Part shown: positions 33,433 to 44,346 of the stretch, piece by piece
How positions within the stretch are numbered: position 1 is the stretch's first letter
Layout of the letters: every line of letters begins with the position of its first letter
Assembly (NCBI RefSeq): GCF_009905375.1
Contig: NC_133650.1
Span: 173,575,636 to 173,639,635, forward strand
DNA from: Apium graveolens
Lineage: Eukaryota; Streptophyta; Magnoliopsida; Apiales; Apiaceae
Length of the DNA stretch: 64,000 nt
Direction: 5' to 3'
The notes under the pieces: generated by a model
What the model saw: only the letters and a program-made list of their open reading frames with translations
Told to the model about the DNA's origin: nothing
Databases searched by the model: none
Program-made: the position numbers and the translations under genes

Positions 33433-35757
33433 TTAATAATTAGTTTTAAGGAGCCAGACTTGCTCGGATCCTTTGGCCTTATTAAGTTTGTTAACATTTG
33501 CAGCGGATTTAGCATCAGAGTTTATGTTAACATTTTTCTTATCAGCATTTACACTATCAGACTTTGTATCAGAACTTACACTAGAAGGAACAAGGCTAAC
33601 TTTCTTTAAAGAAGGTTTTATTTGATAATAATCATAGTACAAACTATGATATTCCTTACAAGTATAAATGGAATGCCATAAACTACCACAATAAAAACAA
33701 GGATTTTGTGGCTTATATCTAACAGACTGACTCTTAACCCCCGACTTTGAAGGTAAGGAGTTTATGTTCTTATTTTTCCTGCAAAAAGGAGCAAGATGGT
33801 TAGAATTTCCACAGTTATGACATGTTTTTCTAGGAGCATTAGGAACAGGCTTGTAATCATTACTTTTATTCACACCTTCATTTACATTCCTATTTTTCCT
33901 AGGTGACTTTACCTTTTTTACATTCTTAACATCTTTCAGCTTATGCTTAAGCTGCTTCTTTGTCATTAAGCCTATCTTTACTTCAGCTGGCTTACCCTGT
34001 TTTGGTTTGTCAGAAGTTAATTTCTCTTTAACTTCTGATTTATCAGTATCAGACTTTACAGCTACAAACTTAACAGGTTTTACCTTTGGCTTTTTTTTAA
34101 CAACTATAGGCTCAATTTCTACAGTTCTTTTATCATTCTTATCATCTCCATAACATAAGCCCTATTTCCAGTTTCCACTACTTAACAAATTCTGAGTTGT
34201 TCTGCCAGAGTTAGTCCAATTTCTTATAATCTCTCTTTCCTTTTCTAACTCAGTTTTTAGAGATTCATTCATTTTAAGTACTTTATCTCTAACATAGAAA
34301 GCATCATCTCTATCTTTCTGAGTTTGATGGAACATGACTAACTCTTTTTCTAAATAATCATTCCTCTTTTTACATGCAAGATTTTCAGAAGTTAATCTTT
34401 CACATGTTAAAGTTTGATCTCTATAACTAATGAACATGGTTTTAAGATATCTTCTCAACTCATTAATATTATCAGTATGAAAGGCATAAGTAGTTTGAGG
34501 TACCTTTAACTCAGCAGCATCGGAACTGCTATCAGCATTTGCCATCAAAGCATAGTTCTCCTCACTTTCAGAATCTGAAGTGTCTGTCCACCTTTTCTTC
34601 TTTGTGACAAGAGCCTTGCCTTTGTTACTCTTCACTTTCTTGCAATCAGGAGATATATGGCCTTTCTCACCACAGTTGTAGCATTTGACATTTGTGTAAT
34701 CTCCTTTGTCACACTTTCCTCCTTTGCCTTCAGATTTTATGAAACTCTTCTTATCAGAACTTGCACCTTTCCTGAAAAATTTCTTTCCCTTCCTGAATTT
34801 TCTGTATGCAATCCTTGTGATTCCTTTCACCATAAGAGCACACAACTTCATCATCTCTTCATCAACATCCATCCCAGGCAAGCTTTCAGTTTCTGAGTCA
34901 TCATCACTATCAGAACTTGATGACTCAGTATCAGACTTTGTGATGAGAGCTTTTCCTTTGCCTTTCCCTGAGGTAGCTGCATTGGGAGATTCCTCCTCAG
35001 CCTTAAGAGCAACTATCCTTGACTTTCCTCATTTCCTCTTGCTTATTTGTTCTATCTCAAGTTCATGAGTCTTGAGCATCCCATAAATTTCATCAAGAGT
35101 TGTTTCTTCAAGATTATAGTTGTCTCTTATAGTGGTGGCCTTCAAATCCCATCTTTCAGGAAGTGCTAACAGGAATTTAAGATTTGAATTCTCAAGATCA
35201 TATTCCTTGTCAACTAGTGACAAATCATTCAAGAGTTTGACAAATCTGTCATATAAACCAGTTAATGACTCATCAGGCTTTGAGTCAAAGTGTTCATAAT
35301 CTTGAGTAGGTATAGTCTTCTTGTTCTTCTTAATTGATTCGGTTCCCTGGCATCTTATCTCCAAAGCATCCCATATCTCCTTTGCAGTCTTGCAGTTGAT
35401 TACCCTATTTGACATTGCATTATCAATAGCACTATACAGCAAGTGTCGTACCTTAGCATCCTTAGCAATTGATGAGATATCTTCATCAGTATAATCACTC
35501 TTCTCCTTTGGTACAGACTTTGCTGGTTGACTTGCAACTACAATAGAGAGTTTGGTTGGCTTTTGTGGCCCTTCATTGATTCTGTCAAGGTATTCTAGAT
35601 CAGTAGCTTCCAGAAATATAGACATCCTTACCTTCCATATGAAATATTCAGATGGTTTCAGTATGGGAACTCTAATAGTCTCATATCGACTATGGATTTG
35701 AGTCTTTGGAGGTTCTTCAGTTTTGGTGGGCTTGGTTGGAGTTTCTTCTTCAGACAT
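33433..35757 (-). pseudogene. Gag of Copia B (about 775 codons, two premature stops)
   Basis: Starts MSEEETPTKPTKTEEPPKTQ at 35757, 47 bp after the primer binding site. The frame is unbroken to 33433 except for TGA at 35029 and TAG at 34162. The N-terminal capsid has Y-F-I-W-K-V-R-M and K-E-I-W-D-A-L-E-I-R-C-Q-G-T; a knuckle CYNCGEKGHISPDC follows (near 34680); then a long coiled-coil-like K/E/R segment (34400-34200), a basic linker, and a second pair CHNCGNSNHLAPFC and CFYCGSLWHSIYTC (33830-33650). A long Gag with extra C-terminal fingers is typical of Sireviruses. It would package RNA and form particles. Confidence 0.85.
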
Positions 35758-35799
35758 GATTGTTTTTGGATCTTAAACTGTTTGTGTGTTAACAGATCT

Positions 35800-35811
35800 G
35801 CTCTGATACCA
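35800..35811 (-). other. Primer binding site of Copia B
   Basis: TGGTATCAGAGC on the minus strand, two bases inside the 5' LTR. It is a perfect match to the initiator methionine tRNA 3' end. Confidence 0.9.
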
Positions 35812-35813
35812 CT

Positions 35814-36419
35814 TGTTAGGTCACACACACTGTAGAATGGAGTTGAATACAGTGTTTATCATAATCAAATCGAATTAAAGAACTCAAGTAACAGAAAACA
35901 GACTTTATTCAATATAATCAACTCTGTTACAATATGGAAATGTCCTCTCTCAGTGATGAACAAATATCACGAGAGCTGCTAGGGTTACAACGAATATTAT
36001 TCTCGATAATGATAACACATTTACTGTAAACCCTATGTATGTGTTTATATACTACACAGTTATAAGATAATCGCTAATTGATATGGAATATAATTCTGCT
36101 TCCTAAAAATATCAATCAGATATCTTTTCTTCCAAGTATTCTATTCTTCATAGAATTCCTTCTTCATGCATATCTCTTCTTGCGTTTGTCTTGATCTTCT
36201 TTCCTTTCAATCAGCCGCCTTCCTTACCTGAAAGTCTCCTTAAGTCCTGATATTATCTTATGATAAATATCTCCTGATAACTTAAGTTATGACAACTTAA
36301 GTTCTGACTTTAGTATAAGTGCTGATTTCTAGTTAAGTACTGATTTATCCTGTTTAAGTAAGATCTGAAAAACTAAACACAAATCATATTAGACATGACA
36401 TTATCAAATATATCTAACA
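35814..36419 (-). repeat. 5' LTR of Copia B
   Basis: 606 bp, TGTTAGGTCACAC to ATCTAACA. It is the promoter LTR of the minus-strand element. Sense-strand TCAGAACTTA-type motifs cluster at about 36230-36350. It is related to the LTR at 1614-2178. Confidence 0.9.
36044..36051 (-). promoter_or_regulatory. TATA box of the Copia B 5' LTR
   Basis: TATATAAA on the minus strand, in the same setting (a GTGTAGTATATAAACA context) as in the relative at 1940-1947. Conservation between two insertions supports its role as the core promoter. Confidence 0.5.
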
Positions 36420-36637
36420 TGGGTTATCTGGCATTTCCAACTCGGAATTGTAAATTGTAATAATGATAAAGTTGGTTATGTAATTTTAAACTCCTGCTTG
36501 GTAGTTATAGTCTTATTTCATACCTTATCATGTATAGATCATGTTATGAGTCTCGGGATTAATTATTATATTAATTATGTTATTTAATAATTATGCTCTG
36601 AGCGCTAAATCAATACCACGGGTTTGAGGGCGTCACA
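36420..36637 (+). repeat. 3' LTR of G1, right part
   Basis: Resumes with TGGGTTATCTGG, matching 15207 onward in the 5' LTR, and ends GGCGTCACA. The first five bases are the second copy of the Copia B target duplication. The LTR end is placed at 36637 by alignment with GGCATCACA at 15420. Confidence 0.85.
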
Positions 36638-38090
36638 TAAAAAGTATCAATATACTTCATCACATCTCCCACGATAGATGGGAGTACTCCGCTTCGTCGA
36701 ACATCGATCTAGGGTTAACGCATTGGACACATTGGAAGACATCTGATCAACTTAATATAATTTTTGGGTTTTGTTAATATTAAAATGATCATGATCCCAT
36801 CATAAGAGATTCCTAATTTTTCCTGGAATAAAATACTTCAAATAAATATTTGTCAATAGTTGATTTCTAGGTAGTGAGGGAGTCACAACGGCCTCGCTTA
36901 AAACCCACGACCTTATAAGTTTAATGAACCCGTTTTTGACAAAATCACCTTCTATCGAAAATAAAGAAAATTAGTATTTTATTTTGTGTTTCATAAACAA
37001 GAGAATCTCATAATCGTGTATTCATTTTAAAATCTTGAGTCGTTATAGATTTTATCTTGTTTAGAAAGCATGGAATGTGTGTGGTATCTAATACATACAT
37101 CCTTAATCTAATCAAATATGCATCTTTAAACCACTCTGCACATACATTCATCATATGAGCATATATATGTAAAGTGCAATAAAATAAACGTGATTTGTTA
37201 TGGTTTCATTCTATATGATCTTAATCAAGCTAATAATAAAGATCTAGGTCAATCAAATGTGGTAAAGTAAATATAAACTAACTTTTACATGTCTTCTTTC
37301 TTGAGTTGTCCCCTCTATGTATTACTTTCTTGGATGGACTATTTAAGACTACCCTTTTTTGATCTTTAAGTCTTCATATACATTCCCTTAATAAAACAAA
37401 AACTAATCTAATGAACTTATAAGAAAAACTCGAGTTACATTCGAGATTTAAAAATTACAAGATCAAATGACATGCAAGACGTATTTAAAAAATCAAAATC
37501 ATTAACCTAAGGTCATAATCTATCACCAGCCACCATGCTTAATTAACACATAAGAACATGTCAAAACACATAATCTGATCTTAACATATCATACCTAGCA
37601 TGATCTAACCAAAAACACAAAATCTAAAAAAAATCAGAAAATTTGAAATTTAATATGATAATAGTAAATCACAGATTACAGGTCCTAAACGACGTCAAAT
37701 GCCTTACAGACGAGGCGATGATGGCTTTGGCCATTTATTTTGTTTAGATGCACGTTTTCCTTTCCGAAAAGGTACCCGTTCGCGAAAATAGGACACCAGA
37801 CCCAGATTTTAATAAATCTGCTGAATTCGATTCAGAATCATATTAAATACGATTCATATCATAAGAACAAAAATAAATCATGTATATATCCGTATATATA
37901 TAGATTATATAGTCATCATAAGATTATACAACTCATATGAATATCAGATATTTAAAATATATACATACATATATATAAATATCTTCTATCAACATCAAAA
38001 TATCATATAATGCATACATGTTTATGAATCATAAAACTAGTAAACACATAAACGAATTCAACACTTTTCGCAAGTAGTTTTGATACCATT
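36638..38090 (-). other. Non-coding leader of a minus-strand retroelement (perhaps Copia A 5' part)
   Basis: About 1.45 kb, AT-rich, with no long frame on either strand. At its right end a primer-binding-like TGGTATCAAAAC (minus strand) lies two bases from a TGTTAC LTR edge, so the block reads as the 5' leader of a minus-strand element. It directly follows G1, whose flanks form a near target duplication with the left side, and Copia A lacks its 5' part, so joining the two is the simplest reading. Against this, the LTR stub at 38091 does not resemble the 3' LTR terminus near 6160. Confidence 0.45.
38077..38088 (-). other. Primer-binding-like site
   Basis: TGGTATCAAAAC on the minus strand matches the plant initiator-tRNA site in its first eight bases and differs at two of the last four. 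It lies two bases from an LTR-like TG, the standard position. Confidence 0.55.
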
Positions 38091-38159
38091 TGTTACACCT
38101 CAGTCCCACATAGAGAAGATTTGGGAACTCTGTTTAGTTTATAAGACAAAGTATTACTA
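38091..38159 (-). repeat. LTR stub on the minus strand
   Basis: About 70 bp beginning TGTTACACCTCAGTCCCACA on the plus strand, next to the primer-binding-like site. It is cut where Sirevirus gag sequence (element C) begins at about 38160. Too short to assign to a family. Confidence 0.45.
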
Positions 38160-38635
38160 CTACTTGCCCCAACAAATCATGATCTTTTGGGGGCCTGTGG
38201 TGGGCTTGTCATAACCCAAGTTGGCTGCACTCGGGATAGTATGCTTTGGCTTACCTAAGCCCTCTTTCCAGTTTTCACTACTTAACAAATTCTGAGTTGT
38301 TCTGCCAGAGTTAGTCCAAGTCCTGATAATCTCTCTTTCCTTTTCTAACTCATCTTTTAGAGATTCATTCATTTTAAGTACTTCATCCCTAACATAGAAA
38401 GCATCATCTCTATCTTTCTGAGTTTGATGGAACATGACTAACTCCTTTTCTAAATAATCATTCCTCTTTTTACAAGCAAGATTTTCAGAAGTTAATTTTT
38501 CACATGTTAAAGTTTGATCTCTATAGCTAATGAACATGGTTTTAAGATATCTTCTCAACTCATTAATATCATCAGTATGAAAGGCATAAGTAGTTTGAGG
38601 TACCTTTAATTCAGCAGCTTCAGAACTGCTTTCAG
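38160..38635 (-). pseudogene. Displaced gag segment of element C
   Basis: A frame matching Copia B gag at about 34530-34162: A-E-L-K-V-P-Q-T-T-Y-A-F-H-T-D, R-R-Y-L-K-T-M-F and the coiled-coil-like R-N-D-Y-L-E-K-E-L-V-M-F-H block. Unlike B it keeps N-W-K-E-G-L where B has a stop, and then runs on to P-Q-K-I-M-I-C-W-G-K. It sits after integrase, where RT would be expected. Confidence 0.8.
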
Positions 38636-38639
38636 CACT

Positions 38640-39830
38640 TGCCTTATTCCTTCATCAGCTTTTAGATCAAATTTGGATAGCTGTTCAGGATGAGTCTTAA
38701 AAACAAAACACTTGCATCCAAATACATGAAAATACTTCATATTTGGCTTCTTTTTCTTCACCATCTCATATGGTGTCTTTCCATGCTTGTTAATGAGTGT
38801 TGCATTCTGAGTGAAACAAGCATTCTGCACAACTTCGGCCCAAAAATAGGTTGGTAGCTTTGCTTCATCAAGCATAGTTCGTGCAGCTTCAATAAAAGTT
38901 CTATTCTTTCTTTCAACAACTCCATTTTGTTGTGGAGTTCCAGGAGTAGAAAATTCCTGCTTTATTCCATGGTCTTTGCAGAACTCTTCCATGATCAAAT
39001 TCTTGAACTCAGTGTCATTATCACTTCTTATAATCTTCACAGAATCTTTGACCAATTTATCCAGTTGCTTGATACGATCAATCAAAATAGATGCAGTTTC
39101 ACTTTTTGTGTGCAAGAAATACACCCATGTGTATCTGGTGAACTCATCCACTATGACCATAGCATATTTCTTCTTTGCAATAGACATGACATTCACTGGA
39201 CCAAATAGATCAACATGTAGTAGGTGATAAGGCTCAAGAATTGATGATTCAGTCTTGCTCTTGAATGAAGATTTTCTTTATTTAGCCTTCTGACATGAAT
39301 CACAAAGGCCATCAGGAGCAAATACTGATTTTGGCAGTCCTCTCACAAGATCTTTCTTGACTACTTCATTTATATTGTTGAAATTTAAATGAGAGAGTTT
39401 CTTGTGCCAATTCCAGCTTTCTTCAGTTGATGCTCTACTTAACAGACAGATTGCAGAACCATCAGAACTTGTTGAAAGCTTGGCTTCATAAATGTTACCA
39501 TGCCCGTATCCTTTCAGAACAACTTTGCATGTAGATTTGCTTACAACTTCACAGTGTTCTTCAAAGAAATCCACATGATAAACTCTGTCACAGATTTGAC
39601 TAACACTGAGCAGATTGTGTTTAAGTCCTGAGACCAGAGCTACTTTTTCAATGATGACATTGCCAAGATAGATATTGCCATATCCCAAGGTTTTTCCAAT
39701 GTTTCCATCTCCATAAGAAACACTTGGGCCAGCTTTCTCCACAAAGTCGGATAGCAGGGCTTTATTTCCAGTCATATGTCCTTAACATCCACTGTCCAGA
39801 ACTAGGATGTTTTTCCTATTGCCCTGCAAT
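38640..39830 (-). pseudogene. Protease and integrase N-terminal half of element C
   Basis: The protease D-S-G is intact (L-D-S-G-C, near 39800), but a stop follows at once, replacing a Ser codon, so the open frame restarts at 39775 (M-T-G-N-K). It then reads through S-W-N-W-H-K-K-L-S-H-L without the stop present in B. A stop at about 39278 separates the zinc-finger end from the core. The core keeps H-V-D-type and R-S-D-N-D-T-E-F Asp residues and G-V-V-E-R-K-N-R-T, so the catalytic Glu lost in B is present. It ends at A-D-E-G-I, where the gag segment is fused. Confidence 0.8.
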
Positions 39831-39841
39831 CACAAAGACCA

Positions 39842-40275
39842 TTAATGATTAGTTTTAAGTACCCAGACTTGCTTGGATCCTTTGGCCTTATTAAGTTTGT
39901 TAACATTTGCAGCGGATTTAGCATCAGAGTTTATGTTAACATTTTTCTTATCAGCATTTACACTATCAGACTTTGTATCAGAACTTTCACTAGAAGGAAC
40001 AATGCTAACTTTCTTTAAAGAAGGTTTTATTTGATAATAATCATTGTACAAACTATGATATTCCTTACAAGTATAAATGGAATGCCATAAACTACCACAA
40101 TAAAAACAAGGATTTTGTGGCTTATATCTAACAGATTGACTCTTAACTCCTGACTTTGAAGGTAAGGAGTTTATGTTCTTATTTTTCCTGCAAAAAGAAG
40201 CCAGATGGTTAGAATTTACATAGTTATGACATGTTTTTCTAGGAGCATTAGGAACAGGCTTGTAATCATTACTTT
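39842..40275 (-). pseudogene. Gag C-terminal finger region of element C
   Basis: Matches Copia B gag at 33433-33860. The last knuckle C-F-Y-C-G-S-L-W-H is intact, while the preceding one reads C-H-N-Y-V-N, its second Cys being Tyr. It ends in V-L-K-T-N-H followed by the same TAA, three codons, TGA arrangement as in B before protease begins. Interrupted at 40275 by array D. Confidence 0.8.
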
Positions 40276-42399
40276 TGTAATAACCCCAATTTTTGGAATT
40301 TTTGAAACACGGATGAATAGTAACTTTTGCTGATGATATTGATTAAGAAAAATTATCAGACCACGCTATATAGGAGTACTGTTATGGAAATTCTAAGATC
40401 GTATTAGTATTCCGTAAAGTAAATAAGTGTATGTAAAGATCGTCAGAATCCAAATTCGAACACTTTGATTTTTCCCGAAAATCCACCAGATACCGAAAGA
40501 ATTGAGTATAAGGTAACATAATTAAAAGGATTTAATTCAAGGATTATAAGAGATGATCATAAAAGGAATAAAAAATATTGAGAAAGGTTTAGGGGAACCC
40601 AAGTAATAAGATCCCGGGTATGATCCCTCAAACAATAAACGAGAACGAAAGTTAAGCGAACCGTCTAACAGATCAGCGGTCATTAGCCAAGTAATTAGGG
40701 GTTAATCAAAGAGGTTAATGGACGATGATGTCATCACACCAACAAGAGGAAGACAAGTGTAACAAGATGACATAAGCAGATGACATAAGCATGACCAAAA
40801 AGGGAAGGAAGTGTTGGTTGATTATAAACCACACAAAATTTACCATGGTTAAAAGGTTAATTAATCAAAACAAAACAAAAAAACCAATCCAAGGTAAAAC
40901 AAAACACAAATTAGAAGTTGACTTTTGCTTTCCAAGAACAAAAGCTCTCGGCCAAAACCAGAGCAGCAACTTCAAACCACCATATCTCCTTCAATACTCA
41001 CTCAAATAGTATGTTCTATATCTCTTTGGAAAGGTATTGAGATGGCCTACAACTCTTGTTCACAAGTCTCCTCCAAATAAGCATGGTAAGACCCTTGTTT
41101 TGACAGTTCTTTCAATCTGACTTTTAGAAACTTCAAAACCTAACTTTGTGTTCTTGATTTCTTTGGAAAGATCAAGCTTGTAGGAGGTTAGATTAAGGCT
41201 CCCTAAGGCTTCCTAGAAACTTAACACCTACCAAGGAAGGTATCAACTTCAAACCCTAGCTTTGATTTTATGATTCCATTAAGTTTTATTGAAGCATTGT
41301 TAGTATTAAGGCTTGATCTTTGATTATAAGTAGTTTTGGTGGATTTGTATTGGTTTTGAATATTGGGTCTTTGATTGGTTGGATAAATTGGTAAAATTTG
41401 GAGTTGGGGACTGAGTTTGTAGTATGATGGTTGAATATTGTTGTATTGGTAGTTGTGAGTGAATTGATGATAATTTAGAGTGTTAATTAAATTGGAAATC
41501 GCGTAAACATAAACGTCATAATGCCCGATTTTCCTTAACTGTTCTGTTCTTAACATCAGGACCCGTGAACTCACTGTTAGGTTTTGACCATTGCCATGAT
41601 TAGATAGTTCATGTTACGAGCTTCGTTTTGATATGTGGTTCTCTTGAATCCGATGTACGGTTTAGGACAAACGACCGTTTTAAGTAACGGCGTTTCGCGA
41701 CCGAACCATTACCTCTCGCCTTACTTTAAAACCTTGGTTAAGGTTCTTAAATGACTAATTAGACTATGAAACAATTATGTAAAGTGGATTAGGAAGTTTG
41801 TATGGTACTCGCGAAAGAATCGCCTTAAAATTCTTAATGGTTAATTTATCAAAAATGGTGGAGCCAAGGGTACTCGAATGACTTATGTGATTCGTTAAGC
41901 GTAGAAGTGACCATAAGCGAACGTTAAGGTTCAATTGGTTAAAGTCTAGTTTCTTAAGCGACCGAGGTTTAATTCTGACTTATGTTGTTGTTCATAGGCT
42001 ATCGGACCCACTCTAAGCTTAAGTCTATCCGGGAACACTCAGGCAAGTTTCTACCCGTTATACTGTTGTTGTGATGTATACATATGTATATGCATTATCT
42101 TGTGATAGATGCATGATGGTTAATTAGCAAATTCTTGCGATATATTGGAGCATGTGATATGGTATATATGCATGCCTGTTTCGTAATCTTGATATATATC
42201 TGTTGATTCAGTTGCATAATACCTATGCTAGAGATAAGCAGTAATTGCGTATACCCTTAGTATAGGGGACCCCAAGGTGAACATTTTCTAAAATCGGGAG
42301 TCGATGTTCCCGAGTATATTATATATATATATATATATATATTTACATATATATATTGATATAGTTTTCAAAACTATTAATCGAATAAGGTTTATTCGA

Positions 42400-42580
42400 T
42401 AACTTATTTTATTTAATGAATATTAGTTGAGTATTCATTCGAGGACTTATGACTCGGTTTATTTTATTTAATGAATAATATTTGAATATTCATTCGAGGA
42501 CTTATGACTCGCTTTATTTTATTTAATGAATATTATTTTGAATATTCATTTGAGGACTTATGACTCCGCTTATTTATTTA
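42400..42580 (+). repeat. Three 55-56 bp tandem repeats in D LTR 1
   Basis: The block TTTATTTAATGAATATT followed by ATTCATTCGAGGACTTATGA recurs with GAGGACTTATGACTC starting at 42441, 42496 and 42552. The same triplet is in LTR 2 (51944, 51999, 52055) and LTR 3 (61414, 61469, 61525), so it predates the array. The self-complementary parts (AATATTCATT and AATGAATATT) could form a hairpin in each unit. Confidence 0.85.
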
Positions 42581-43078
42581 ATAACATTCTTTATTTTATT
42601 AAAGAATAATGTTTCGATAATCAAACTTATTTTCGATTATTCAAATAAAGATCATACTTTCGTATAAGTATATCTTTGGTTATTTAATATCCATTTCAAG
42701 TATGAGTTTTAAAACTTTTACTTCAATTATTTTTATAAGGATTATCCTTATGGGAATATTATTTAAATAATAATATTCAGATATTTTCTAATATATTGGG
42801 ACTGATTTATTTTATTAAGTCGGCATTACTCCAAACATTCTTAAAAATATTTTCGAGTCTTCAAAATGATTTTTAAAGGTTAGAGCGGATCCCAAAACTC
42901 ATTTTTATATTTAAGATCTTCCTTTCAAGGGGATTTAAATACTCGCTCAAAACCTGGGGGATCCGGCTCTGTGGTGTATTTTATATTCGCAACGTGGTTG
43001 TTGTTTTGAGAAAACAATTTGATTACTTGCCCAATGTTCGGGAAGTAAGTCCATCTAATTGAGTCGGCATAAGCGACA

Positions 43079-43168
43079 GGCCGGGGTACGGTCTATGAAG
43101 GTGTAAGAGGCTGGGTGACAGTCCATCCACGCGTGAGTGGCCGGGTAACGGTCTAGCGCGAGGTCCTA
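43079..43168 (+). repeat. Three 30-bp GC-rich repeats in D LTR 1
   Basis: GGCCGGGGTACGGTC, GGCTGGGTGACAGTC and GGCCGGGTAACGGTC start exactly 30 bp apart (43079, 43109, 43139) in an otherwise AT-rich LTR. The same block is in the other two LTRs, at about 52536-52625 and 62051-62140. Confidence 0.8.
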
Positions 43169-44334
43169 ATGCGGCCAGGGTGATGACCGGCGAGGAATTC
43201 ATCCATCTACAGTAGAAAAGGTTACTTAATGGGTATCTTTGCCTGATCAGCAAGATATCGGGTTTATGCCAAAATTCTTTTCTTTCCAAATTAATTGGAT
43301 ATTGCAACTCTGTTCATACTTTACATGACAGAGGTTTTCAGGAAATGTATGAGAGATATATATGGATATATATATCGTGACTTATGAAGTATCTCGTAAC
43401 TTCATTTCTTTTGAATGATATTATAAAGATTGAATCTATTCAAATCTTGTGTTGTAGTCTCATCTATGTGATGAACTTTTGAAACTAATTATAACTTGAA
43501 CGGTGGTAGTTCAAGTAGTATTCGGAAAAGATATAAGTATATTGGAGTATCTTTTAACTTCATCTTTTAAACTTATATCTAGTAAATGATTATCTTATGC
43601 ATGTCAAAGATTTTCAGAAAAATGTTGAGACAAGGTTAGATATATGAGATCACCTTGCAACGATATTCTTATACAGTTATAAACTGGAACTCTGTGTTTA
43701 TTATGCATGGAAGAGGACTTCCAAGATTTTGAAAAGTATATGTACATATATACTGAATATTTTGCGACTTGGTCGTGTTAAGAGATCAAACTTGGTTCAT
43801 TTCTTCTTGACCAAGACTTTTATGAGTACTATGAGAATGCTCATATATTGTTAATTATTATACATATTATTTCGGTGGGCTTGTCACTCACCCTTGCTTT
43901 CTTCTTTCATCACACAACAACAGATAGACAAGATGAACAGGATCAAGCTCCCAATTCGCGAGAGGATAGGAAACGTTCTGCAGTTTCCTATAGGCGTTGA
44001 TGCCATTGTAGCTGAGGTAGGATCTACCAATAGGCTTGGCTTTCAACTTTTGATGTACCAGACTTATGTATATTTATGAATTGTAATAATGGCAAGGAAT
44101 ATGTAAATTATTCAGAAACCCTTTTTAAGGTGAAACGGTTTATAATTGTGGAATAAAATGACTTGTGTTATTTTTGGTATTCATCTCTGAGACTATAATT
44201 TGTGGTGTGTGTGTGTATATTGTGGGGTCACAGTACGCAGTAGTTGGTTGATTATTAAGATTAAGTATTATTAAGGGAAATGGAACTCGTGACAACCCGG
44301 ATCCCCAACCCCGGATTTGGGGGTGTTACAGAAA

Positions 44335-44346
44335 TAGTATCAGAGC
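44335..44346 (+). other. Primer binding site, first D internal region (mutated)
   Basis: TAGTATCAGAGC, one base from the initiator-tRNA complement and from the intact site in the second internal region. It lies four bases past the LTR end. Confidence 0.8.

Larger units (their letters stand above)
23976..36419 (-). mobile_element. Copia B, full-length Sirevirus-type element (12,444 bp)
   Basis: A complete nested element on the minus strand: 5' LTR (35814-36419), primer binding site, gag with two knuckle regions, protease, integrase, RT, RNase H, a 1.5-kb spacer, a large extra 3' ORF, polypurine tract and 3' LTR (23976-24582). The 5-bp target duplication TGGGT is perfect (23971-23975 and 36420-36424). 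Large size, a long gag with extended C-terminus, initiator-tRNA primer site and an ORF after pol fit the SIRE/Maximus (Sirevirus) lineage. The two LTRs differ at roughly two dozen of about 606 positions by eye, so the insertion is not very recent. Confidence 0.9.
11679..36637 (+). mobile_element. Chromovirus G1 (Tekay-like Ty3/Gypsy), split by Copia B
   Basis: A long-LTR Gypsy element on the plus strand: 5' LTR, primer binding site, leader ORF, gag, protease, RT, RNase H, integrase with a C-terminal chromodomain, polypurine tract and 3' LTR. Large LTRs and the chromodomain place it in the chromoviruses, most like Tekay. Copia B (12,444 bp) sits in its 3' LTR. Flanking bases CAAAA and TAAAA differ by a single C/T. 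All genes are broken. Confidence 0.85.
38160..40275 (-). mobile_element. Sirevirus fragment C, left part (chimeric)
   Basis: Closely related to Copia B and on the same strand. From right to left it holds the gag C-terminus, protease, integrase up to just before the conserved F-V-G-Y-P block, and then, abruptly at about 38636, a second piece of gag. RT, RNase H and 3' ORF are missing. The element continues at 63302 beyond array D, which carries the ACTTT target duplication. Confidence 0.8.
40276..44330 (+). repeat. D LTR 1 (outer left)
   Basis: 4,055 bp, TGTAATAACCCCAATTTTTG to GGGTGTTACA. It contains a TA microsatellite (42315-42342), a three-copy 55-56 bp repeat (about 42400-42580) and a three-copy 30-bp GC-rich repeat (43079-43168). 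It lacks an 8-bp stretch near 40900 that the other two copies share. Confidence 0.9.

Noticed and set aside
37668..37737. Short minus-strand ORF starting M-A-K-A-I-I-A-S-S, possibly a small peptide or targeting signal
   Set aside because: Only about 21 codons in retroelement leader sequence, with no extension, promoter or conservation visible.
42400..42580. Regular direct repeats resembling a CRISPR array
   Set aside because: Units are contiguous 55-56 bp tandem copies with no unique spacers, they lie in a plant LTR, and there is no cas-like gene.
43023..43307. 94-codon minus-strand ORF repeated in the D LTRs (also at 52480-52764)
   Set aside because: It spans the GC-rich 30-bp repeats, opposite to the element strand, and its recurrence is explained by LTR duplication rather than coding constraint.
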